This document shows positions 54,701 to 64,000 of a DNA stretch of 64,000 nt, in pieces; position 1 is the stretch's first letter, and every line of letters starts with the position of its first letter. Origin of the DNA: Microbulbifer pacificus (GTDB lineage: Bacteria > Pseudomonadota > Gammaproteobacteria > Pseudomonadales > Cellvibrionaceae); assembly GCF_033723955.1 (NCBI RefSeq), contig NZ_CP137555.1, forward strand, positions 1,578,501 to 1,642,500. Reading direction: 5' to 3'. The notes under the pieces were generated by a model. That model was not told where the DNA came from and did no database searches. It saw only the letters and a program-made list of their open reading frames with translations. The translations under genes were made by a program, and so were the position numbers.

Positions 54701-54864
54701 CGGCAACCATCATGGGTGGCCTTGGGTTTGCCACGGTACTGACACTGATCGCCGTTCCGGTTTTCTACGCCATTTTGCATAAGGTCAGACCGGATGAAGT
54801 TGTTGGAGAACACTCCCCACACGTCGAAAGCTGCAAGGCAGTGGAGCAGCCAGAACTGGCTTAA
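51763..54864 (+). CDS. RND efflux pump, inner-membrane transporter
   Basis: 1033 residues, the usual AcrB-family length, with twelve hydrophobic segments in two halves. TM4 contains GMLVDNAIVVAEG with the proton-relay Asp, and SGMLIKNAVVLVDEIE in the second half is the corresponding TM10 region. The start is GTG at 51763, preceded by CGGAGAAC. Exports small molecules or metals by proton antiport together with the adaptor just upstream. Sequence alone does not reveal the substrate; HAE-1-type drug export is more likely than heavy-metal (CzcA) export because the CzcA TM4 signature is absent. Confidence 0.92.
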   Translation: MKISDLFIDRPVYSWTLILIFLLGGLWGLLDIGRLEDPAFTIKQARVFTSYPGASARQVEEEVTEKLEIAIQQMAQLKRITSTSRTGLSEINIEIKDEYLSEELPQIWDELRRKVNDAQSSLPKGAQPSVVNDDFGDVYGIYYAMTGESFSPSEMREISKVVRRELLTVKGVARVSHSGIIDEVAYLDVDESRLAQLGFSLDDFSQVINSEISTEQSGEVGNRDLRTRITVNRPATDLDSVRNILFGVPGSTAMLTVQDVAEVSLAYDESPGFIARFNGKPAILIGVAGNQNTNIVDVGKAVEAKLAQLKQGLPLGVELHPIYEQHHVVEQSVDGFLFNLLSSVAIVILVLCVFMGWRAGVVVGAVLGLTVMGTLLFMNMFGISLQRISLGALIIAMGMLVDNAIVVAEGMLIGVQKNEQPKSAANRVVRQTFWPLLGATIIGIMAFSGIGLSPDTTGEFLFSLFAVIGISLLLSWVLAVTVTPFVGNHLFKPGRIAGSDDMYDGKLYRMYARVLSQALNHRRITVALLMAVTVISYMSFGLVKQAFFPSSNTPMFFVNYHMPQGSDINRTDKALQQAVEYMESQEEVSWVTSVAGRGADRFMLTYAPGAPNAAYGQLIVRTHDREQIPALIERAKQALREKHPEALVTFKQMAFGPGNAPDVEVRISGPDHTVLRAMAEQLQQIFREKGLDNVSHDWREREPVIRAHINDERARVAGVTSADVSRAVQFATSGYRLGNIESGDRIIPVIARLPESDRNQVGSLEDRLVWSASQRDYIPAGQLVEKFETTAEDGLINRRNRIPTITVSGDVTAGVNAMNASAHILDGYEHLQVPPGYRVEIGGIFEKSSESKENLGTRLPLSFLVMILITVLLFGTVKEPVIIWLVVPMSLVGVVVGLLVSGLPFGFMSLLGVLSLSGMLIKNAVVLVDEIEVQTHAGLPRLTAIQQACVSRLRPVFLAAVTTILGMSPLLFDAFFADMAATIMGGLGFATVLTLIAVPVFYAILHKVRPDEVVGEHSPHVESCKAVEQPELA

Positions 54865-54886
54865 ACCAACTGCCGCATGTTTATTT

Positions 54887-54906
54887 CGGGGCAGAATTCT
54901 GCCCCG
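54887..54906. terminator. Palindrome between convergent RND and cupredoxin genes
   Basis: Perfect 20-bp palindrome CGGGGCAGAA / TTCTGCCCCG, 23 bases after the RND stop. T-rich sequence lies on both sides (TTATTTC before, GTTTTTCG after), so it can end transcription in both directions. Confidence 0.65.
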
Positions 54907-54963
54907 GACCTTCTAAGTTTTTCGATTTGAAACAGCGAACGTTGGCCACTAATTCGCCTACGT

Positions 54964-55326
54964 TTAACTGGCGACCAGTATTCCGCGATACATTTTCATC
55001 TGGCAGGTAAACGGGTATTCACGTTTTTCCAATTTAGGTAATTGCACTTCGGTGATGTGATTTAGCGGGAGTTGTTTACTGATTTCCAGGTCGGAAAACA
55101 CCACGTATTCCGCACAGGGGCTCGCATCCTCCCGCTGAAAACTAAGGGTGATTTCCCGACCGGCGGGCACCTCAATTCGGTCCGGCTCGTAGACACCATC
55201 TTTTACCTGTATCACCAGAGATTCCTGGTAATGCTGCAACGGCGACTTGCGCCCGGCCAGCCAGAACCACCAGACAATTCCAGTGATCAGCAACAGACCA
55301 AGTACATTGATCAATACACTCATCAT
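54964..55326 (-). CDS. Membrane-anchored cupredoxin-domain protein
   Basis: 120 residues. One N-terminal membrane helix (about 3-24, [20 protein letters not shown]) and a periplasmic cupredoxin fold (about 40-118). Possible copper ligands are the Cys in [12 protein letters not shown] and the Cys-Met pair in [10 protein letters not shown]. The start overlaps the stop of the copper ATPase (ATGA) with AGGAGG upstream, so the two are translationally coupled. Likely accepts copper from, or presents it to, the ATPase, as CupA does in Gram-positive bacteria; this is inference. Confidence 0.82.
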   Translation of the reverse strand: MMSVLINVLGLLLITGIVWWFWLAGRKSPLQHYQESLVIQVKDGVYEPDRIEVPAGREITLSFQREDASPCAEYVVFSDLEISKQLPLNHITEVQLPKLEKREYPFTCQMKMYRGILVAS

Positions 55327-57566
55327 GGCCGGACCTCCTGTGCAGATGAAGGTTTAAACAACCGCAGCCGGTTGGCATTGCTCACGACGGTGACCGAGGA
55401 AAATGCCATCGCTGCACCGGCAATCACTGGACTCAGCAGCATTCCGGTTAGCGGATACAGCACGCCGGCGGCAACCGGAATCCCGAGGGTGTTGTAAATG
55501 AAGGCCCCAAACAGATTCTGTTTGATGTTACGCAGCGTTGCCCTGGAAAGCTCAATCGCATCGGCTACACCGTGCAGGGACGAGCGCATCAGGGTCACAT
55601 CCGCCGTTTCAATAGCCACATCGGTACCAGCCCCTATCGCAAATCCGACGTCTGCTCGCGCCAGCGCCGGTGCATCGTTGATGCCGTCTCCGGCCATACC
55701 CACACGAATACCTTTCTGCTGCAGTTCTCCGATTATTTTTTCCTTGTCTTCGGGCTGCAGGTCGGCATGTACGCTTTCTATCCCCAACTGTTTGGCCACC
55801 GCGTCTGCCGTAGCCTGATTGTCGCCAGTCAGCATTTCGATCTTGAGGCCAAGGTTTTTGAGGCGCGCGACGGCGTCTTTGGCGTCTTTTCGTATCGGGT
55901 CTGCCACGGCAATCACGCCGGCCATTTGATTGTCGACGGCGGCATACATAGCGGTGCGCCCCATCGCAGCAAGATCCTCTGCACGGGCTTGCCAGTCTCC
56001 CGGCTCGATCGCTTCGCGGGACATCAGTTTTCGGTTGCCGAGCAGCACGAGTCTACCATCCACCTTTCCACGTACACCGTGCGCAGTGATTGCTTCGAAA
56101 TCTTCGACTTCGTGTAACGACAGTTCTTTATCTCGGGCCGCGTCAACAATCGCTTCCGCGAGCGGGTGCTCTGAATGGCGTTCCAGGCTGGCAAGCAGAG
56201 TCAGCAATTCGTCGACATCGCCGTCGGTCTCAATATCCGTGAGCTTTGGTGCGCCCTCGGTGAGGGTCCCGGTTTTATCAACCACAAGGGTTGTCAGGTT
56301 GCTGGCCTGCTGCAGCGCTTTGCCATTGCGCACCAGAACCCCGTGCTCGGCGCCCTTCCCCACACCCACCATCACCGACATGGGTGTGGCGAGCCCCAGT
56401 GCACAGGGGCAGGCAATAATCAGTACGGAAGTCAGTACCACCAGTGTGTGGGCGGCGCGCGGGTCCGGCCCCCAGTTGAACCAGACGAGGGCTGCGATGA
56501 TCGCAATGATCATGACGGTGGGGACGAAAATGGCGGAAATGGTATCCGCGAGCCGCGCGATGGGTACGCGCGAGCTCTGGGCGTTTTGCACCATCTCGAT
56601 GATCTGCGCCAGCCGGGTCTCGGCGCCTACTTTTTTTGCTTCAAACAGGAGAGTGCCGTTTTTGTTGAGTGTGCCGGCACTGAGATTGTCCCCTGCAGCT
56701 TTTTTTACCGGTACCGGCTCGCCGGTCAGCATGGATTCATCCACGCTGCTCCTGCCCTCCAATACCTGCCCATCCACCGGGATTTTTTCCCCTGGTCGCA
56801 CCCGTACCTGGTCACCGACCTGTACCTCTTCCAAAGGTACATCCACTTCCCCACTTTCGCTCACCACTCGGGCAGTCGGGTCCTGTAATTCCAGTAGTTT
56901 TTCAACCGCGGCACTGGTACGACCACGGGCGCGCACTTCCAGCGCCTGCCCGAGATTGATCAGGCCGATGATCATGGCACTGGCCTCAAAGTAGACATGC
57001 CGGGCAGATTCGGGAAGCCAGTGGGGGAAAAACACCACCGCCATCGAGAACAGCCAGGCAGCCCCGGTCCCTACCGCGATCAGGGTATCCATATTGGCAT
57101 TGTGGTGCCGGAAGGCTTTCCACGCGCCGGTGAAGAAGTGGCCCCCACAAAACGCCATCACCGCCAGCGTAATCAACCCCACACAACCCCATGCCAGTTG
57201 CTGCGTGGAAGTGTTCACTGACATTTCACCGGTTATCAGGCCCCACAGCATGAGGGGGATGCCCAGCGCGAGCGCCAGCCCCGAGCGCCACATCAGTTTG
57301 CGGAAATGCTGCCGATCCTTATCCCGCTGAAGCTCCCGTTGCTTGCGCGGATCAGCGGCGGCCCGTTTGGCACCATAGCCCGCGGACTCCACCGCGGAAA
57401 TACACGTTGGGGAAGAGACACTCCCAGTTACTGTAAGTGTCCTCTCCGCGAGATTAACTCTGGCATCGTCTACGCCATCTACAGCCTTTAGCGCACTCTC
57501 AATTTTCCTGACGCATCCCGCGCAGGAGGCGCCACTCAAGGTAAATGTCTGTTGCTGTCCACTCAT
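55323..57566 (-). CDS. copA: Copper-exporting P1B-type ATPase
   Basis: 747 residues. One N-terminal heavy-metal domain with CAGC (Cys15, Cys18), eight membrane segments, the transport motif CPC (386-388), the phosphorylated Asp430 in DKTGT, the P1B His-Pro in SEHPLAEA, and the hinge [24 protein letters not shown]. These define a Cu(I) exporter. The name copA is shared with the unrelated oxidase at 44128. Forms a two-gene operon with the cupredoxin gene. About 220 bases separate it from the divergent DnaT-like gene; I could not identify a CueR box there. Confidence 0.94.
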   Translation of the reverse strand: MSGQQQTFTLSGASCAGCVRKIESALKAVDGVDDARVNLAERTLTVTGSVSSPTCISAVESAGYGAKRAAADPRKQRELQRDKDRQHFRKLMWRSGLALALGIPLMLWGLITGEMSVNTSTQQLAWGCVGLITLAVMAFCGGHFFTGAWKAFRHHNANMDTLIAVGTGAAWLFSMAVVFFPHWLPESARHVYFEASAMIIGLINLGQALEVRARGRTSAAVEKLLELQDPTARVVSESGEVDVPLEEVQVGDQVRVRPGEKIPVDGQVLEGRSSVDESMLTGEPVPVKKAAGDNLSAGTLNKNGTLLFEAKKVGAETRLAQIIEMVQNAQSSRVPIARLADTISAIFVPTVMIIAIIAALVWFNWGPDPRAAHTLVVLTSVLIIACPCALGLATPMSVMVGVGKGAEHGVLVRNGKALQQASNLTTLVVDKTGTLTEGAPKLTDIETDGDVDELLTLLASLERHSEHPLAEAIVDAARDKELSLHEVEDFEAITAHGVRGKVDGRLVLLGNRKLMSREAIEPGDWQARAEDLAAMGRTAMYAAVDNQMAGVIAVADPIRKDAKDAVARLKNLGLKIEMLTGDNQATADAVAKQLGIESVHADLQPEDKEKIIGELQQKGIRVGMAGDGINDAPALARADVGFAIGAGTDVAIETADVTLMRSSLHGVADAIELSRATLRNIKQNLFGAFIYNTLGIPVAAGVLYPLTGMLLSPVIAGAAMAFSSVTVVSNANRLRLFKPSSAQEVRP

Positions 57567-57789
57567 ACCAGTTGCAGCCCTTCATTAGAGGTTTCTCAAG
57601 CAATGTAAAAGCTTCCCACCGAGGTAACGCAAGCGCCTGAGGGCAGATTTCCAGCTCGCGCGCAGTTTTATACCTTAGCCCGGAAGCCTGGTATCCGCAG
57701 GATGAGCGGTATCGGTAGCTGCGCGATTGACTGTCAGGTCCCCTCTCGGGGTTGTGCCAGTGCCGGTACGTCAGTGTTAGAATCCCGTC

Positions 57790-59100
57790 ATGATTCATCC
57801 CCTGTTACCAGAACGCCCCCTCAGTATCTCCCCGACTTTGGCCACAACACTTGGCCTGGAGGAGGCGGTATTACTGACTGCTTTGGGTGACCTGGTACCG
57901 TTTTTGACATCGGAGAGTCACCCGGGGCGGGACTGGTATTCAGTGGAAGGCAGCCAATTGAAACAGTTACTGCCCTTCTGGGAGCCGGCAGATATCCAGC
58001 GAGTGGCTACCAGCCTGCGCAATCAGGGGGCGATCCTGCTCGGTGCAGCGCCCTTTGGCAGTAGCGACCTGCTCAAATTCGCCTTTCCCGTTCGCACCGC
58101 AGGCCAACCGGCGCGTCCGTCCCAAGCGCCCGCCGCCCGCAATGCCAACCAGATTGGCCCCAATTGGCGACCGGATGCGGAAACCCTCGCCCGCATTGCC
58201 CAGCTCGGCATTCCCGAGCACTTCGTGCGCGAGCAATTACCGGAATTCGTCACCTACTGGCGAGACCGCGGTGAAAGCCGCCATTCCTTCGGTTCCTTAT
58301 TTCTGAAGTTGGTCAAAAGCAAGTGGGAAGCTTTCCGCGCGACCCAGGGGCGAAAACAGCCTCTTCACGAAGATTGGCACCCGGATCAGGGCACGTTGAA
58401 CAAACTCGCCGACGAGGGCGTTCCCAGTACGTTTGTGCGTCGCTGCCTGCAGCGTTTTGTGGAGTACCATCGCAATAGCGGCAAGCAATCGGTTTCCTGG
58501 GACCTGGAGTTCAATGATTGGGTGATGGAAGACTGGGAAAAACAGGAAACGCCCTTCATCGAGAAACGCAAGCCAGAACCCATGACTCGCGACTGGCAAC
58601 CCAGCGAACACACCTGGGAGCAGATGCGCCGCCTGGCAATCAACCCGAGCTTCGCGGCAGAGTTATTGCCTGAATTCATCTACAAGTGGCTCGAACGCGG
58701 CGGGCACAGTGCGCGCTGGGGTGAGCTTTTCATTGAATATGCACGGGTGGAGTGGGCTTACTACTGCCAGGGCATTGAAAAGAATCCCGTCGCCAAACCA
58801 ATATCCCGCAACTGGCAACCTTCCAGTGATTGCCTGGGACACCTACTGAATCAATGTGAGATCGACCGCGAATTTGCCCTTGGCCTGGTGCCCGAGTTTC
58901 GTCTTTACTGGCGCGAACAGGGCGCTGCGCGCAAAAGCTGGGACGCCGTCTTCGTGCGCCATGCGCGCTACCAGTGGGCCGAGCGCAACAAATTTGCAAT
59001 AGGACAGCACAATGGCCAACAAAACGACAACGGGCAATCAGGTAATCAGCGCACCAGAGATACATCAGTCTGGGACATCGTCACAGACACAAACTGGTAA
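57790..59100 (+). CDS. DnaT-like protein with four tandem repeats (putative primosomal / helicase-loading protein)
   Basis: 436 residues. The N-terminal about 100 residues look like a winged-helix replication-initiator domain (SQLKQLLPFWEPADIQRVATSLRNQGAI). Four repeats of the DnaT ssDNA-binding type follow at about 125-181, 195-251, 268-323 and 341-398. Each opens with [DN]W.P, has a central PEF/RF..YW or KW segment, and closes on F......W. E. coli DnaT has one such domain. The gene overlaps the lambda P-like gene by 89 bases. The pair resembles the dopC/dopE genes described as domesticated lambda O and P; I propose dopC by context. Confidence 0.75.
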   Translation: MIHPLLPERPLSISPTLATTLGLEEAVLLTALGDLVPFLTSESHPGRDWYSVEGSQLKQLLPFWEPADIQRVATSLRNQGAILLGAAPFGSSDLLKFAFPVRTAGQPARPSQAPAARNANQIGPNWRPDAETLARIAQLGIPEHFVREQLPEFVTYWRDRGESRHSFGSLFLKLVKSKWEAFRATQGRKQPLHEDWHPDQGTLNKLADEGVPSTFVRRCLQRFVEYHRNSGKQSVSWDLEFNDWVMEDWEKQETPFIEKRKPEPMTRDWQPSEHTWEQMRRLAINPSFAAELLPEFIYKWLERGGHSARWGELFIEYARVEWAYYCQGIEKNPVAKPISRNWQPSSDCLGHLLNQCEIDREFALGLVPEFRLYWREQGAARKSWDAVFVRHARYQWAERNKFAIGQHNGQQNDNGQSGNQRTRDTSVWDIVTDTNW

Positions 59101-59665
59101 CCCGGAGCTGGAAGCGCGCAAGCGCGCGCTGAATGAGGTTTTTGGCCTGTTAAAGCTGGGCTATCACAATCAGTTCAACGCTGCATTCCCGGATGTACAG
59201 ACCCTTAACCACGCCAAGCGACTGTGGCTGGAATCCCTTGCCGGCTTTTCCCCTGAAGAAATGGTGGCCGGCGCGAAGCGCGCCATCAAGCAGAGCGAAT
59301 ACCTGCCAACTGTCCACAAGATGCTGCAGCTCTGTGCCGAAGGCGACCACGGGCTTCCCGACCCTCGCGCCGCTTATCGCGAGGCCTGTAACGCACCCAG
59401 CCCGAAAGCAAACCAAAAATGGAGCCACCCGGCCGTGTACCATGCGGGCCGCGCTTCAGACTGGTTCTTTCTCGCCAACAATCCCGAATCTTCGGCTTAT
59501 CCGGTGTTTGCCAGCCACTACAAAAAGATCTGCGAACGCCTGATGGCGGGAGAGAACCTGCCCGCACCACAACAAGTACAGCTGGAACACCAGCCTGCCC
59601 AACCCTTGTCAAAAGCAGAAAACGCCAAGAAGTTGGCGGAATTACGTGCGCAATTGAAAATATGA
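59012..59665 (+). CDS. Replication protein P-like helicase loader
   Basis: 217 residues of the lambda P family (PF06992), expected to bring the DnaB helicase to the origin. The recognisable part starts near residue 35 (EVFGLLKLGYHNQFNAAFPD) and continues with LWLESLAGFSPEEMVAGAKRAI and YLPTVHKMLQLC. The C-terminal part (SDWFFLANNPESSAYPVFASHYKKICERL) is also typical. The ATG at 59012 follows AGGACAGC and overlaps the preceding gene by 89 bases in another frame; no later start would keep the conserved region. No phage structural genes are present, so it looks domesticated (dopE-like). Confidence 0.8.
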   Translation: MANKTTTGNQVISAPEIHQSGTSSQTQTGNPELEARKRALNEVFGLLKLGYHNQFNAAFPDVQTLNHAKRLWLESLAGFSPEEMVAGAKRAIKQSEYLPTVHKMLQLCAEGDHGLPDPRAAYREACNAPSPKANQKWSHPAVYHAGRASDWFFLANNPESSAYPVFASHYKKICERLMAGENLPAPQQVQLEHQPAQPLSKAENAKKLAELRAQLKI

Positions 59666-59755
59666 TAGTTTGATGCCGGTGCGCGATTGCACCGGCCCTC
59701 TGCACAGGAGTCCCGCGGAGGCATAACCCATCCAATCCCAACAGCAGGTAATGCC

Positions 59756-60469
59756 ATGGTCAGGCCCTCCCTTCTGCTTGTTGTACCCGCCGCTCTGCTG
59801 GCCAATAGCGCCAGCGCCGATTTTTACTCCCATCGCTACGGTGGTGCCGCTGCGCTTAACGGCACACTCAGCGGTTTCTGCACTGAAGGCCAAGGCTTCG
59901 TAAATCAACTGAATGTTGAAGAGCAGGTGGCCAGCACTTCCAGCTGTGAAGAAGAAAGTTCCGGTTGGAAACTTTATGGAGGATGGCAGTGGAGCCCCTA
60001 TTTCGCTGTTGAGGCCGACTTTCGGCAAGCGACGGAGGGGGACCTCAAGTTCGAAGTGACTAATCCACAATTGCCCTTTCTACGGGTGCGCGACCGCGTA
60101 ACAACCCGCATGGGTAATGCATTCGTCGTCGGACACCTCCCCATCGGCAGAAATGGTTTCAGCTTGTTCGGAAAGCTGGGTGGCGGCTTCTGGTTGAGCC
60201 AGTTCACCAGGTACGAAAATGGAGAGGTAATATTTCAAGTGCCAATGGAAGATGGCAGCACTGAGGAAATTGCCATTCCCGTATCCGGAAAGTTCGGCGA
60301 CAACGCCAGCGGCTTTCACTGGGGCTATGGCGCCGGTGTCAGCTATAGCCACAGCAACAGCTGGACCCTGCGCGCGGAGTGGGAACTTTTCCCTGATATC
60401 GGCTCCGAAGATTTTCTCGGTCAGTACGACACCCAGACAACCTCTGTGGGCTGGAGTATGCACTTCTGA
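59756..60469 (+). CDS. Outer-membrane beta-barrel protein
   Basis: 237 residues. Signal peptide MVRPSLLLVVPAALLANSASA, then alternating hydrophobic/polar strands (WKLYGGWQWSPYFAVEADF, FSLFGKLGGGFWLSQF, FHWGYGAGVSYSHSNSWTLRAEWELF) ending in Phe. This is the OmpA-like / OmpW-size eight-stranded barrel pattern (PF13505). Two Cys (GFCTEG and SSCEEE) could form a periplasmic or surface disulfide. No known function. It lies 90 bases after the helicase-loader gene and may be transcribed with it. Confidence 0.75.
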   Translation: MVRPSLLLVVPAALLANSASADFYSHRYGGAAALNGTLSGFCTEGQGFVNQLNVEEQVASTSSCEEESSGWKLYGGWQWSPYFAVEADFRQATEGDLKFEVTNPQLPFLRVRDRVTTRMGNAFVVGHLPIGRNGFSLFGKLGGGFWLSQFTRYENGEVIFQVPMEDGSTEEIAIPVSGKFGDNASGFHWGYGAGVSYSHSNSWTLRAEWELFPDIGSEDFLGQYDTQTTSVGWSMHF

Positions 60470-60552
60470 TCGGCAGGTAATGGATAAACGTTTTCGTAAA
60501 TACGCCGGACATGGGGTATTTTTTGCGAGTGACGCCTGCGAGATTGATTCTG

Positions 60553-60926
60553 CTACTGTTTTTCCTGTTACCCACAGGGGTATTACTCACAGAATCTCTG
60601 GATATAACTGGGGATAAGTATTGGGTATCGGGGCTGAACCGCGTGGTTACTAGGGATCAGGTTTTCGTTTAAAAAAGCGGCGACAGTATTAAGGTTTTTC
60701 AGGAGTATCCCCTCAGAAAATCATGCCGGTAGTAATCCACACCTTGTTAATACGATGCGGCGGTGACTGGCGAAAAAATTGATTTATCTCGCTTTTTTCT
60801 TTTTATACACAGGTGCATTACTCACAGAAACACTGGACAGAGCTGGGGATAAGTTTGGGATAGTGGGGTTGAGGCCCGTGGTTGCTGGGGTCTGGAGAAC
60901 GTTCAAAAAAGCGTCGACGGATAATG
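60553..60926 (+). repeat. Duplicated non-coding element with DnaA-box-like 9-mers
   Basis: Two imperfect direct copies of about 135 bp (60553-60690 and 60788-60925, offset 235). Each has three DnaA-box-like 9-mers with identical spacing. Copy 1: TTACCCACA 60568, TTACTCACA 60583, TGGGGATAA 60609 (reverse TTATCCCCA). Copy 2: TTATACACA 60803 (fits TTWTNCACA), TTACTCACA 60818, TGGGGATAA 60844. A further TAATCCACA lies at 60733. Both copies end in a conserved AAAAAAGCG-TCGAC-like stretch. No coding potential is evident. Confidence 0.7.
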
Positions 60927-60983
60927 GAAAGAGTGCTGATTTTAACGACGCGATAGTGGATATTTTCGATTGCGTAATTAAAC

Positions 60984-61012
60984 AGGGCCGTCTTCTGGTT
61001 GGCCCTTTTTTT
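60984..61012 (+). terminator. Plus-strand intrinsic terminator after the repeat pair
   Basis: AGGGCC / GGCCCT stem with a loop of about 11 bases, followed by seven T residues (61006-61012). The nearest plus-strand gene ended 515 bases earlier, so it may end a non-coding transcript that covers the repeats. Confidence 0.6.
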
Positions 61013-61022
61013 AAAACAGCGC

Positions 61023-61061
61023 AAAAGAAAAAGGCCCAGCCGCGTAAGCGACTGGGCCTTT
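61023..61061 (-). terminator. rRNA operon terminator
   Basis: Minus-strand hairpin AAAGGCCCAG / CTGGGCCTTT with an inner GCG / CGC pairing (61030-61061), followed by TTTCTTTT. It lies 9 bases after the 5S 3' end. Confidence 0.9.
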
Positions 61062-61070
61062 GAATTAAAA

Positions 61071-61186
61071 CCTGACGATGACCTACTCTCACATGGGGAA
61101 GCCCCACACTACCATCGGCGATGTTGCGTTTCACTTCTGAGTTCGGCAAGGGATCAGGTGGTTCCACAACTCTATTGTCGTCAGGC
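61071..61186 (-). rRNA. rrf: 5S ribosomal RNA
   Basis: Minus-strand sequence begins GCCTGACGACAATAGAG and ends GAGTAGGTCATCGTCAGG, so the two ends pair as the 5S helix I. It contains CCACCTGATCCCTTGCCGAA and CTCAGAAGTGAAACG, typical gammaproteobacterial 5S segments. Length of about 116 nt is normal. Confidence 0.95.
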
Positions 61187-61387
61187 AAACTGGCTTGGGT
61201 TGGCGTTGGTCTTATGGGCGATTGTTGCCCTGCGCTACCTGTTATCGCTGTTTGCCTGGTCTCTTCGGACCGCGATAACCCCAAATTAATCGGTGAAACA
61301 TTCTGTAGTAATACACCGCAAGTCGATCTTGCTTGTGTGTCTCTTGGGCCACAACCCAATTCAATCGTTAGTAACCATCTCTGTTGT
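61187..61387 (-). other. 23S-5S spacer
   Basis: About 200 bases between the 3' end of 23S and 5S, containing a GTTTGCCTGG-type stretch and processing sequences. No tRNA gene visible. Confidence 0.7.

Positions 61388-64000
<2,613 letters not shown>

Noticed and set aside
57567-57789. CueR-type copper-responsive promoter ahead of the copper ATPase
   Set aside because: I could not find the expected dyad (ACCTTGC-like with GCAAGGT) at a -35/-10 spacing.
57790-59665. Part of an active prophage
   Set aside because: No integrase, repressor, structural or lysis genes flank the pair; ordinary chromosomal genes lie on both sides.
60553-60926. The chromosomal origin oriC itself
   Set aside because: No dnaA, dnaN, rpmH or mnmG beside it and most boxes have one mismatch; kept only as a DnaA-box-like repeat.

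Overview
The window is chromosomal DNA of a marine polysaccharide-degrading gammaproteobacterium, most likely Microbulbifer or a close relative in the Cellvibrionales. The evidence is the GC-rich coding DNA, lipoprotein glycoside hydrolases, very large TonB-dependent receptors (TBDRs) next to tryptophan-halogenase-like flavoproteins, and a lambda-O/P-like helicase-loader pair in place of dnaC. This assignment comes from gene content only.

Layout. 1-8.9 kb: 3'-truncated GH13 amylase, tandem universal stress protein, secreted esterase, halogenase-like flavoprotein, a TBDR and glucokinase. 9.3-22.9 kb: a beta-glucan (laminarin-type) utilisation locus with a seven-helix membrane-bound AraC regulator, GH3 and GH16 lipoproteins, the remnant of a di-heme oxidoreductase, and a TBDR followed by a halogenase / JmjC-cupin / halogenase operon. 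23.2-27.5 kb: a maltose-type ABC importer whose binding protein and MalF permease are one polypeptide. 27.9-31.5 kb: aldehyde dehydrogenase and a secreted S9 peptidase. 31.7-37.3 kb: a vitamin B12 cluster (btuF-btuC-btuD, cobalamin riboswitch, btuB, cobO). 37.5-42.9 kb: small membrane protein, radA, phosphopantetheinyl transferase, and a PepSY protein coupled to a PepSY-ferredoxin-reductase fusion. 43.0-47.0 kb: copper resistance (CopL-like, DUF411, CopA oxidase, CopB). 47.1-54.9 kb: two alpha/beta hydrolases and an AraC regulator, divergent from an RND efflux pair. 55.0-57.6 kb: copper P-type ATPase coupled to a membrane-anchored cupredoxin. 57.8-60.5 kb: a protein with four DnaT-like repeats, a lambda P-like helicase loader and an outer-membrane barrel. 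60.5-61.0 kb: a duplicated non-coding element with DnaA-box-like 9-mers. 61.07-64.0 kb: 5S and the 3' part of 23S rRNA on the minus strand.

How it fits together. Outer-membrane hydrolases cut beta-glucan, TBDRs import oligosaccharides, cytoplasmic glucose is phosphorylated by Glk, and the ABC system handles malto-oligosaccharides. The best candidate for an undescribed system is a regulon marked by an exact 13-bp word, GTCGYCCCACYTT. I found it five times, all within the beta-glucan locus: ahead of GH3, GH16, the oxidoreductase remnant and the second TBDR, and between glk and the regulator gene. In most copies a spaced CAA-containing partner or a second CACYTT 32-33 bp away accompanies it. The second candidate is the DnaA-box-like duplication close to the helicase-loader pair. 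All motif statements come from reading by eye; no genome-wide search was possible.
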